64,000 bases of DNA from Himantopus leucocephalus (lineage: Eukaryota > Chordata > Aves > Charadriiformes > Recurvirostridae). The DNA is taken from contig RSEF01000003.1 in NCBI GenBank assembly GCA_003993805.1, positions 65,873,818 through 65,937,817 on the forward strand. Direction: 5' to 3'. Both the position numbers and the translations under genes were made by a program. Shown here in pieces: positions 52,001 through 62,200 of the stretch (positions are counted from its first letter, which is position 1; the number at the start of each line of letters is the position of its first letter). The notes under the pieces were generated by a model, which ran no database searches, was not told the origin of the DNA, and saw nothing but the letters and a program-made list of their open reading frames with translations.

Positions 52001-55000
52001 TAGCTGATTCCAAATAGCTCTGTAGTCCCAGCAAAATTAGTAGAGCCTGAGTCTACTGTCAAACTCATAGAGAAGAATTTTTCTCATACCTGTACATTGC
52101 CAGATATTTTCAACTGGGAATGTTTTTTTTTAACATAGTTTGTGGAGTCCTTTTAATGCAGTTCTGGAGTTTTTCTAGGGGCAATGCGCGTGCTCCTGTA
52201 TCACAGATGGGTAAACATAGTTATTGCCTTTGGGATACATCGTATGTACTTTGAATACATTTTTTAATGAAGAATATTCCTATTTGCTTTCTCCCAGCAT
52301 GGCCAGGAGATGATGCCCATCTTGTGCTTGCAAAGCATGGCACTGGAATGCTGTTTGGGGGGTGCTGTCTTTTCCACAATTTCAGTTTGTCATTGATGCC
52401 TTGTCACTGCGATATTTTCTAAATGTTGATGAACCAGTTTGTCTTGATCTGCACTGACAGCTCCAGTAGAGATTAGGACTGGGGTAGCTAACTTGCTCGT
52501 TAATAATTGTTTTAAAACCGGCTGTAAGAAATGCTAAAAATAACAGTGAGAAAGAAAAGTGTGTGGAAGTTGTACTTTGTACTTGTGCAATTACGTTCAT
52601 GGATGCGGCTTCCTTGCAGCCTGGAAAAAGGCCTGAAGGCTTTCCCGTAGTGATGCAGTGAGGGCATAAATGTGGAGGATGTATTTGCACAAGGGTACTA
52701 ATTTCACACAGAAAAAGCTAACTGTCATACAGGCAACTGTGAAGGCACAAAATTGCAGAAAGCAGTTACATAGGCACAACTAGTGACTCTCTCTGCAGTA
52801 GATCAAACAGGCTATTGCTGTTTAGGCTGCTGACAAGCCCTCAGAGATGTTAGTTGACACAGATCCTAGTGGTCTCATGGGATACCTAGAACCAAACATG
52901 CCCAATCTGATGATAAATTCTGTTAAAAGCTACTCAGCAGACAAAATCTTAATAACATCTCCTTTAACAAGAAGGGTGCTAAAGCTATGAAGTGAAAGTA
53001 GCAGGTTTTGTTACAGTGAAACAAGAATCACAGCAATTCTGTGGCCAAAAAAGAAAAAATAATACAATCTTAAGGAGCTCTGCTTCCATGCAGGCCCCTC
53101 GGCTGTGTTGGTTGTGGTGAAAGTTGGTAAGGGAAAGGTGTGGGAGAAAATAAGCAATTTGGAGGTCTTTTTTAATGGAATCAATCCCCTGATCTAATTT
53201 ATTAAACAATCCCACTATCAGAGGCGGTCTAGAGAAGGGAGCGTCTTCCCAACATCCAACAGGAACTATGTCCTGGCAGCATCCCACCTTGCTGAGACCC
53301 AAGCATCTTTCTGGGGCATCTTGCCCTTTTCTCACAGTCTGGTTCCCCCAAGAAGGCAGTCATAGACAGCGTGGACCCAGTTCCCACGCTACACAACTGG
53401 GGGCAGGTGGATGGGACACTTAAACCTTTGTAGACATGGCAGAAACCACTCATGAGATGTGGAGCTGCCATGAAAGAATCTCTAGTGGTGCCAAGCAGCA
53501 ATCCTCAAGTCCCCATCCCATGCTCCACAACTGCCAAGGTGGCAGTATTCCTTTACCGCAAATATATGGTGCCCTTCGTGTGGACCAGAGAAGGCAGAAG
53601 TGTGGGGCAGTGGGGGCCATAGGGTCTCTGCTAGTTGGCTTTGGAGCAAGGAAGGAGAAAAGGCACTGCATCCCCCAGGGAGCTTGGCTGCTTTGTCACT
53701 GTAGCTGTAGCTACCAGTTAATTTGTGTGGGTCCCCTGGCTTGCAAACTTGGCCTACGAATAACCTCTACATTTGGTTATATTCACTTGGAATATAGTCG
53801 ATGCCTGTCCCAGGAAGCTGCAGTGTAATTCCAGGAGGCAGCATTCACACTGCTGTGCCTGGGGAAGAAGACAGCTGAATCACACTGTTCAGCTAAATCC
53901 TACTGTTTAGTCCTCTAAACCATCCACTTCATCTTCCGCTACAAAAACACTCAAGCAAATATAGAAATGTACATATTTTTCTTGCGATGTGGACTCTTAA
54001 TGAGACAGCTCCAAAGGGCATGATTAACATGAAATAATAATGTCCCTAGGGGGTAGGGAAGCTCAGATGCAGCTTCTGCCTTGCAGTACTTCAACACTTT
54101 AATTGCTTTGTGATGGCCACAGTGACCCAAACTTTGAATTACTCCATCTGGTAGTCTGGGCTATCGGATATGCTAAAATCAATTTCCTTTGCTCATTCTT
54201 ATCTGTAGGTGCTACTTTTTCATTTGTGTTGTGCCTTTAAACATCCTTGGTCTAGGAGCCCCCAGTCTGTGTGTGGAAGAATACACAGTGCAATGTTCAG
54301 CCAGAAACTTTATTCTGCTTTTCACTGGTCACATTAGCGTCGCTCTTCCTCATACCTTGTCTGCATTTTTTTCTTAAAGATTGGTTTCCTGAGAAGACAG
54401 ATAAGGATTTAAGATAGTTTTTCTTTTTTTTTCTACAGCAAAGAAAATAACTTTTTTCTCTTTTACCATGGATGTAAAAATGTTGGATGTCAGAAATTAC
54501 CTGCAGAGTAGAAAGGGCTCATTCCAGCCACCTATGACTTGTATCATGTAGTTGATATTATCTTTGTAGAGTCACATTTCTAGCAACCAAATTATTAGCT
54601 GTCAATTGTTTGTTGTGTGTGTTGTTGGCATTTTTATTGCCTTCATGGTCTAAAATTTGGTATGGTTTCCTTTATAAATTTCCCTTTTTATAATGCAAGT
54701 TTTCTGTTCTTAGGTCTTTATAAGGTTGTGGCAGATAAAACTCCCTATGTCAGCATTGAAGAAATTACAAGAAAAGTCTCTATTGGGACAACAAGGTTTG
54801 GCCACCCATGTTTCTACAGCCCAGAGGATATAAAGTTGGCAAACCTCACCATCAAACACGGTGAGCAGATCACCTTCAACTCAGTGGAAGAGGTCAATGG
54901 AATGATGGCTGTGAACTGTGGTGTGGTCAGAAATAACCAGTCTCATTCCTTTACGTTACCCCTTTCACAAGAAGGAAAATTCTACGAGTGTGAAGATGAC

Positions 55001-58000
55001 CAGATATACACCCTAAAAGAGATTGCAGAATGGAAAATCCCTAAGTGCAGAAACCGGATTGTCAAACTTTCCAATACTTTACATACGTGGGACTCTTCTA
55101 ATCCACTTCCTGAGAATTTTGATGGCTGCTTGATTCTCACGCCTGTCTATGAAGTGCAGGCAGTAATGAAATGTAAGTAGGAATCAGTCAATGTCCTGTT
55201 TGTCTCGGTATAGCAAGGTACCCTTAAATATATGAAATTTGCTTAAAACAAGCAGGAAGGATTCAATTTGGTCAAGAATTCCTGACCCATATTTGCCACT
55301 GATGTTTCAAGATGAAGAAAGATGAAAATAATATTGCCTTTTTTATTCCTTTATCAGCTGTTAATTCAGATAGTTGCCTTGCATTTCTTTCTGTTGTCAT
55401 TCATCACTACAATTAAATCATTGTTGCAAAGAAAATATATTGCATAGTGAAAAAGTGGAGCTTAGGAATTCTATTCAGTTCTCAGATTCTCTTTCTTTGT
55501 GTCTCAGACTTTGGCTATGGAGAAACCACTTGATCATTTATGGCTATGGACAGGAGGTAGAAAAAGAATATAGACATACATGCTGTAACACACTCAACTA
55601 CTTGTTTATTTTGAGAATGAGGATGCTGCAGAAAGCAAAAACATATTATTTTACTCTATTGCAGAAACAAAAATCTAGAGAATAGAAACAGAAAAGACTC
55701 ACGGACAATTTCTGAAACCTCTAGGTTTGAGGAAACAAGAAGATATAACAAAACCAATATCTTTAAAGCTGTAATTTGTGTTACGAGTTTTTATTAAAAA
55801 AGAATAAAAATTATTTTGTCCATGGCATGTTGTGACTGTTCGAGTTGTTCCACCAAAACATTGAAACTGCTGGGTTCCATTCTTACCAATGTCTGTATCT
55901 ATGCCTTACTTTAAACCTGTTAGTGAAATTAGTCACAGGAATAAAATTAGAAGGTGTGCAAGGGTATAAGCCCACAGTGAAATTCTCCTGAGTTATGGTG
56001 ACTTGAATAGCTGAGCTGCGGTAATGACCCATGTGTGCGTGCATAGCGTACCCTCTCTGAACTGAGATACCTACCTAAGCAAAAAAACAGCTTAAGCTAA
56101 AATGTTTGACCTTGCCTGAGGACAGCCCAGGCAGTAGATAGAAACTTGCTGCAATTTTACTTGTTGATGCACCACCCATCCTGTTAAAGCTTTCAGGACA
56201 GGAGCTTAGCTTTTGGGAAGGTTTTGCTGCCTGTTGAGTTTACTAGAAGTAAACCAGTGAGCTCCATGGAAATGAAATCCTAACAGAAATATGTCGTTCA
56301 TGGGGATAAGAGGGAATTCTTTTCACAATTGAGCTTTCTCTGATGAAAGATGTGAGTAAATTGATAAAAGAGAAAGAAATAAAAGTGGGCAGAGACTGTT
56401 AGTACAATATACTATAGTTGTTAAATGCTTATCAGGAGACATTCAGCTGGGCTTGCTATGTGAGTTTAATGTGTGAGCTTGGAAAGTATATCTTCACAAG
56501 ATAAAATACTTGATTTTCTACAGCTCTAGCTAGATTCAGGAATCTAGCTCATCTCCCGAAGCTGGATTCACTTAGGTGTATTCCTACACCTGCTTAGATA
56601 TATGTACAGAATCAATAAGAATTTAGTGTTTCTAAAAAGCTTTCATAAGATTCAGAAATGTTTGGTATTCACTTGTCTTCCAATCTGATATTCCAGTGAG
56701 ACTTATATTTGTTGATTTTACTTCATGCCCATTTATGTTTCATAGTGTGCTCTACATTCAAGAAGCATTAAATATGTCCTAAATAACTATTTAATACGAA
56801 CTTGAAAAGTAGGCTTCATGGCACATGATTAACTATTTTCTTGTGGACCATGAAAAATGGATTTTCACCATTTTTAGAAGAACTATAAATAGACACAAGA
56901 TAAAGTATGAGAAATACTGTCCACAATTCAATAAAAAAGATTTCTGATAAGAGGGATAGCAGATTACATTTTCACAGGCTCTGGGCATGAATTCTCTACA
57001 CTTCTTGTTCTTAATAAAGAACAAATTATATGTGTGGAACTCCTCCAAATGCTCATAGAAAACTTTCATTTTTATTAGTCATTCCTCCTTCATTGACTTT
57101 CCCTTGTGGTACTTAGGATGTTTGTCATCTGGAGGTGTCAACGTGACAAAAGCAGAGTTGGAATAAACAGACCCTGAATCACTGTCATAAAACTCTATGA
57201 TATAAAATACATCTGATACTGACTTTTAAGTATAAATCATTGGTATGTCCTGCTACATGGAAGTGTGAATCCAGGATATACTATTCTTGTGTGCAGGTCT
57301 ATGCAGAATAAGTCTTACTGAAGAGAGTCATAAAATATTATTTGCTTGTTAAATTTTACTGCCTTGGTCAGTGATCTGTGGTGTCACTGATCTGGAGCCA
57401 AATTCTTAAATAAGCCTTAATTGCATAGTCAGCTTTGTGCTTGGAAGTTTTGCATCCAAAATTTTGCAAGTTCAGTTGTGATAAAAGAGTTGTTGTTCCC
57501 TGTCAGAATGTTAAATGCAATGGCTCAGTTCTGATAGTGAATAAAACCAGACGCCACAGAAAAAGATGCAAGAGTTCCACAGAGGACCATTATAGTAGAA
57601 ATTTCTTCATTCATTAACAATACAAGGTTTTGCCTTTTTTCCCAAATGATATTATTTTCTAATAATTATAAGTTTTTTCATTATTCTTATCAAAACATCT
57701 GATTTCTCCCAGACTGGCCACAGCAACAACATGCGTTAATGGGTTCAAATGCTATTTATTCATTAAAAATGTTCCCCCACCCATTTCTTTGGAGAAGCCT
57801 ATGAAATAAAAATGAAATAAAATGCAAATACATAAATATATAAAATGTAAATATATAAATGTAAAAATGAAACAAAATAATAGAAATGTGTCTTGTAATC
57901 AAGAAAAAAAGCTTGATAAGATAAACAGCTGATTAAACTTGGAGGTGCTGTAAGAAAGTGAACTATATTTTTTCCCCTCCTTTTTTCTTAAACTTTCGTT

Positions 58001-59294
58001 AACTTGCACACCTTATTCTCATCTCCTCTTGTTTCTCTCTTTATTTGCGAGGTCTCCTGCATATCTGATAACTATAGATCTCAAATTAAAACAGTTAGAC
58101 TTTGACTGGCCCTATTAATTGTGCATGTTGACATATAGAGGTGCACACCTCAGGGAAGGTACTTTTACTATCTGGCCCACAGAACATGTATATTTTATTC
58201 CGATGTCAGTTTGAAAACAAAAATCAATGTATGTATTTTTCTTTTCAGTTCGAAAGGACATAGTTCATATCCTCTCGGATCTGGATGTCGAGGTCAAGGA
58301 TATAACAGACTGTTACGATATTAGCTCTTTCCTTCAGCCTCTGTCTTTGGAAGATGTATTTGAGAGAACAAGCAAGGAATTTCCTATGGTTGCTGAGATC
58401 ATGGAAGGGCCTTCGGGAAGCCAAAAGCCTTATAACTTATTGCATACAGGGAAAGAGATCATCATCTACAAAAAGTACCAGGCAACAAGAGTCCTAGCCT
58501 CTGAGATCAGAAGTGATTCCCCCAAAAGACATTTTTTAATCCCTCTGAGCTACAAAGGAAAGTTCAAGAGAAGACCTCGTGAGTTTCCAACTGCCTATGA
58601 CTTAGACATAGCAAGAAGTGAAAAGGAACAGCTTCATGTTGTAGCAACGAAAGCCTTTGATTCCCCTCATAAAGAGCTTTTTTCTGTTTCAGTTGGAGAT
58701 CAGTTTCTAGTTCAGCAATGCCAGACCAGTGAAGTTCTGTATGAGGGAAGAAAGAAAGTCATAGACGTTTTAGCTTGTGAACAAATACTAAGTGACACAT
58801 ATAAGAAAGTGCTCCTCCCTATGTACATGGAAGGTGGCTTTGTGGAAGTGATTCATGACAAGAAACAGTACCAGCTTTCTGAGATTTGCAAAGAATTTCG
58901 TTTGCCTTTTAATGTCAAAGTGTCTGTGAGGGACCTTTCTGTTCAGGAAGATGTCTTGGCTGCTGTGCCTGGTCTGCAGTTTGAAGAAGAAATCACAGAC
59001 TCCTATTTGCTGATCAGTAGCAACAGCAATCCAGTGGAGAGCTGGGAGATTCCTGTATATCGCTTAAACATGTCTGTCCATTTGCTCAGCAAAGATGTCC
59101 AGACAGTTGTACCTGCTGCAACTAAGACAACAGTGGAAGAGATCAGCGAAGAGCAGTACTATATGGTGAGAAGATATGAAAACCAAACCCTTCATCCACC
59201 ACCCAGGCCTCCCAAAAAGCCAACAACAGTGGCACCAAAACCTGTTTTTGCAGTACCTAAGCATGGTGTGTCTGATGTACTACAGGCTCCAGAG
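30966..59294 (+). CDS. THEMIS: Thymocyte-expressed molecule involved in selection (THEMIS), 3' partial
   Basis: Coding exons 30966-31056, 46633-46791, 54714-55172 and 58249-59294 join in phase to give 585 residues. The start [20 protein letters not shown] matches the THEMIS N-terminus, and the ATG has a strong context (A at -3, G at +4). Two CABIT domains are present, about residues 1-260 and 261-520. Each has the signature Cys and hydrophobic-x-LP-hydrophobic-x3-GxF: Cys152 with [11 protein letters not shown] (163-173), and Cys413 with [11 protein letters not shown] (424-434). A basic cluster KFKRRPRE (341-348) could serve nuclear entry. PPPRPPK at 553-559 is the GRB2-SH3 binding motif. In mammals THEMIS is a cytoplasmic and nuclear adaptor that binds GRB2 and SHP-1, tunes T-cell-receptor signalling and is needed for positive selection of thymocytes. 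Human THEMIS has 641 residues, so the last 50-60 residues are missing here and should be encoded beyond the window. Same-strand position after PTPRK fits known synteny. Confidence 0.95.
32438..32482. repeat. 45-bp alternating purine-pyrimidine tract (TG/TA/CA)
   Basis: Every base alternates purine and pyrimidine without a break for 45 bp, mixing TG, TA and CA steps with internal TGTACATG palindromes. It is a simple-sequence tract with Z-DNA or cruciform potential. Confidence 0.7.
34781..34830 (-). mobile_element. Possible MIR-like SINE fragment
   Basis: TTATTGTTATCC, AAAACAGAAACATAGGTG and AAAGGAGAGG occur in the order of a reversed MIR core (TTATTATCCCC, GGAAACTGAGGC, AGAGAGG). Short and weak. 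Confidence 0.25.
37093..37173. mobile_element. 81-bp element with inverted termini
   Basis: It begins GGGTCAGATATTGCTCA and ends TGAGAAAAATCTGACCC. These 17-bp ends are inverted copies matching at 15 of 17 positions, including a perfect outer 9 bp. The interior carries CCCTCAATGGGATGACTC. It resembles ancient amniote palindromic or MITE-like repeats that begin GGGTCAGAT and contain a CAATGG core. Family not assigned. Confidence 0.5.
38209..38223. repeat. Poly(A) run
   Basis: An uninterrupted A homopolymer of about 15 bases in THEMIS intron 1, without a recognisable retroposed body next to it. Confidence 0.6.
39771..39885 (+). mobile_element. Ancient MIR-like tRNA-derived SINE
   Basis: ATGGTTAGACTGGGAGTCAG, CAGCCTGGGCTTGAGCTCTA, GCCCTGCT and TCTGTGCCACCTTAGTGAAG follow the MIR 5' half and core. 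The GGTTAGACTGG and GGGCTTGAGCTC segments correspond to decayed tRNA-like box A and box B. A poly(A) run of about 15 bases lies 50 bp upstream. It is old and diverged. Confidence 0.55.
40121..40149. repeat. 29-bp near-perfect palindrome
   Basis: Two 14-base arms (TGACATGAAGAATG and CATTCTCCATGTCA) around one central base pair with a single mismatch. It is an inverted repeat able to form a tight hairpin. Confidence 0.7.
44331..44420. repeat. (CAAA)n / A,C-rich tract followed by poly(T)
   Basis: CAAA and related A/C-only units run for about 70 bp and are followed by a T run of about 16 bases. The A-rich and T-rich halves could pair. Low complexity, about 300 bp upstream of the CR1 insertion. 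Confidence 0.7.
44741..45410 (-). mobile_element. CR1 LINE, 5'-truncated, antisense to THEMIS
   Basis: The + strand begins CATAGAATCATATAATG, the reverse complement of the CR1 3' octamer terminus. It then shows GTTGGAAGGGACCTTAAAGATCAT. Read on the minus strand, 45409-45002 stays open for 135 codons of the reverse-transcriptase C-terminal region, with landmarks [22 protein letters not shown] and [16 protein letters not shown]. The frame then shifts near 45020-45030 and continues in another frame ([14 protein letters not shown], 44776-45033). The copy is therefore truncated and frameshifted, with no endonuclease or RT core. Its modest decay suggests it is not among the oldest CR1 copies. Confidence 0.93.
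46633..46791 (+). CDS. THEMIS: THEMIS coding exon 2
   Basis: Residues 31-84, [18 protein letters not shown] to VELPLNFP(G). It is a symmetric phase 1-1 exon of 159 nt. It carries the first LP-x-G motif of CABIT1. Acceptor TTTCTTTTCAG is strong; donor GTATAG is weaker than consensus. Confidence 0.94.
46792..54713 (+). other. THEMIS intron 2
   Basis: A 7.9-kb phase-1 intron, mostly AT-rich. A purine-rich stretch (about 50320-50445, GGAGATGATGGAGAG type) and an alternating purine-pyrimidine tract (48199-48227) are visible. No coding exon and no recognised transposon. Confidence 0.85.
54714..55172 (+). CDS. THEMIS: THEMIS coding exon 3
   Basis: Residues 85-236 plus one base, [18 protein letters not shown] to YEVQAVMK. 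It is a symmetric phase 1-1 exon of 459 nt, holding the main CABIT1 signature: Cys152, LPLSQEGKF at 165-173 and YECED. Donor GTAAGT is a consensus match. Confidence 0.95.
55173..58248 (+). other. THEMIS intron 3
   Basis: A 3.1-kb phase-1 intron. It contains an A/T-rich degenerate repeat at 57801-57883. Nothing else was recognised. Confidence 0.85.
57801..57883. repeat. A-rich degenerate repeat (ATGAAATAAA / ATATATAAATGTAA units)
   Basis: About 80 bp built from related AAATGAAATAAA and ATAAATATATAAAATGTAA units, shortly before THEMIS exon 4. Confidence 0.65.
58249..59294 (+). CDS. THEMIS: THEMIS coding exon 4 (CABIT2 and proline-rich region)
   Basis: Residues 237-585, [18 protein letters not shown] to VLQAPE. 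It encodes the whole CABIT2 with Cys413, the basic cluster KFKRRPRE and the GRB2-binding PPPRPPK. It ends in phase 0 at a GTAAGC donor. If the donor is skipped, the frame runs only 13 more codons to a stop at 59334-59336. Confidence 0.95.
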
Positions 59295-62200
59295 GTAAGC
59301 TATCCCACCTTGTCTTTGAATCCCTTACAATCATAGGTCATGTTGTGTCGGTTTGCAGTCTCCATTTCACTGGTGTATCATTCTGGCATGTACACAGATG
59401 GCTCTCAGTTCCCTGTAATAAGCAAATTAGCCATTATAGACAACAATGGCTAAAATCTCCAGTGTGTGTTAATTGATCCATGAAAAACAACGAAACCATG
59501 CAGGCTCACAGCAGAAAGCTTGGCCGTTTAATTTTGCATAGATAATCCTTTACTGCACCGATGCAAAAGTGAAGGGAGAGACTTGAAGCGGTTGTATTTA
59601 AATCTTTATTAAGGGGAAGCATATGTTTTCATGATGTAAAGATAATTTTGCTCAGCTGGAAATAGCAGAATTAAATTCACTGAAAGTCGTGTTGTATAGA
59701 TATTTTTGACTGCATGGTTTTGCACTTACCCGAGTGGCAAATAGATCTGGAATAAAAAGGGCAGCCGTTTTAGAATAGTGCTTGGTGTTAAGAAAGAAGT
59801 GCCCCTTCTAGGACAATTTGCTTTGTGGTTAACCTAAGGCAACGCATTTGTTCATTAAATTTTGTGTTGAGTCTAGCCGAGATGTAGTTTATTTTCTCCA
59901 CAGCAGGCTGTAAGATATTGTGTTTTGGATCTGTGACTAAAACAGCGTTGATATCACACCAGTTTTTTGGCTATTGCACAGCAGTACATCCACAGCTGTA
60001 ATGTAAAAGAGAAGTCAAGACCTTCTCTTTTCCCAGCAAGTAGGCTGGGGGTGGGCAAGAGTTTGGGAGGTGACATAGATGGGACAGCTGACCCCAGCTG
60101 ACCAAAGGGATATTCCATGCCCTATAATGCCATGCTCAGCAAAAAAACTGAGGGGGTTGTTGGTCTGGGAAGGTAGCCATAGCTCAGAGACTTGCTGGAC
60201 ATCAGTCTGCTTGTGGGAGGTGGTGAGTGACTACCTTGGCATCACTGGGTTTTTTTCTCTTTCCTTCACTTAGGAAACTGTCTTTATCTCAACCCACGAA
60301 TTTTCTTGCTTTTGCTCTTACTATTCGCTCCCTGATTAGATCATCATCCTGATGTAAGGAGCGAGTGAGTGAGCACCTGGGTGGGTGTTTAGCTGCTGGC
60401 TAAATGCCACAATATTCTTGCATGTATTAAAAGAATCAAAGAAAGGCACCCTGATGGACTTTAATAAGAAAGACTGTCCAGGAGGTATGTAACTTAGACT
60501 GCGGTTGCTCTCATGTGCAAATTTCAAATTTCCTACAGGGGAAGAAGGAAAAACATTGGAACACTTTCAGGCCTCTGCATTGTGATTGTGCCACACTTTA
60601 AATGCAATGTAACTCATGGTATTATATTTTGGAGGGTTCTGGGAAATTTATTTTTTGTGTTGCTGTCAAATAAAGGTCCAGTTTTACCCACCCTGTAAGG
60701 GGAGCCTTTGTGAGTACCTCTTCTTGCCTGCTGGAAGTGTTCCTCGCCTCTGTGCCAATTCCAAGACCACTTGCAGGTCCACAGCTCCACATAGGTCCTG
60801 GGAGATGGTTACAACAGACCATAGGAGAAGTGAGTGGGTAAGGCGGGCCTCTCAGATAAGAGCAATACAGCAAAAAGTTGTGTCATTTTCTTCTGTCTTG
60901 TATTACAGAAACTTCTGCTAGTTTGTACAGTGAACCTTGTAGCAGCTTAAGTAAGCTGTCCTGTTAGGGACCGTACATGAGAAACTGGTCCCTGGAGCTA
61001 GCAGGTAAGCTGTCAGCCTGGTACTGGCCAGAGGTACAGAACTGGGGAGGAAATCCTTAAAGTTGTGTTTCTGGTAGACCCGAACCCCTGTCAGGAGGAC
61101 TCAGACCTCCTGCAGCTACTGATGGCTGTGTGTGGATAGCAACAGGTAGATGCTGACTCTAGACTAGACTTGTGCAGAAGATAATACTTTCCTGAAGTGA
61201 GGAGGGAACAAAAAGCACAGGAGTGGGATGAGCTGAGGTTCCTATGCACATTCATGAGTGAGAGTGACCTTAGATTGCAGCTGTCCAGACAAAGAGGCAC
61301 GTTTAAACAGACTGTTCCAGAGGACGTTTTTTGTCACATGCTTGTTATAAATAAAAAATAAACTGCAGTCAAAATGTTTTAAGCTATGCAGATTCATAAA
61401 TCTCCTTCCCTAGAAAGGTGAAAACAAGTAGAGATCTCTTATTCATAAGATTAAACATCCTGAGCTGTAACAGAATAGGTTTAAAGTCATACAGAATGCA
61501 TTATCTTTTCTATCGCAAGCAACGCCAATCCTTTGAGAGGACGTGGATGGCAGCAGATAAGCTCTGCCGCAGCCTCTCTGCCAGCGACCGTGATAGGGAA
61601 GACCACATTTTCTTCTACATGTATCAGGGATGTCTGAAGGTTCAGAAAACTGGAGATTGTGCCAAGCTGATAAATGGCCCCATGCATATTTTGTGACTGT
61701 GCATAGACTTATTTGCATAAATAACAGACAAATGTCCTAATGAGCTGAACTTAAGCCTGACAAGGTGGCAGCCTGGAATAAGCTTTAGTGCTGAATGAAT
61801 TGCCATGCTCCTCCTGCAGGCAGCTCCCTGCCTGGTGCTTAGGGAGCTCTGGCGGCTTGCTGGCGGGTGGTGAATGGCTTCCTTGCCCACCAGTTGGGAA
61901 ACTCTGCTTGGCTTGGTGCTCCAGGATTAAATGCTGCTGCTGCTGCATGAGTCCACAGAGGACTAAGATCTGGCTGGTTTACGCCAATACCTGAGGGTGC
62001 TCTGCGAGGGTGGGTCACCTCTAGCTATGGCTCGTGCTTTGGTCGCCTCTTAGCTCACAGCAAGGCTGTGAGGGCAGAGAGGCTCCAGCTGTCTCTGCCT
62101 GCTGTTCCCTGACCTTGGTAAGGGAACACTAGGGCCAGGAGAGGGACTAGGCAGTGTATGTTTTCCTGTGCACTTTTGGTCATGTTAATCGCTGAATTGT

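Noticed and set aside
53229..53828. Overlapping open frames on both strands in THEMIS intron 2
   Set aside because: Neither strand gives a recognisable protein. The segment is locally GC-richer, which explains the frame length.
61418..61696. 92-codon frame considered as THEMIS exon 5
   Set aside because: No phase-0 acceptor in a suitable position and no resemblance to the THEMIS C-terminal tail.
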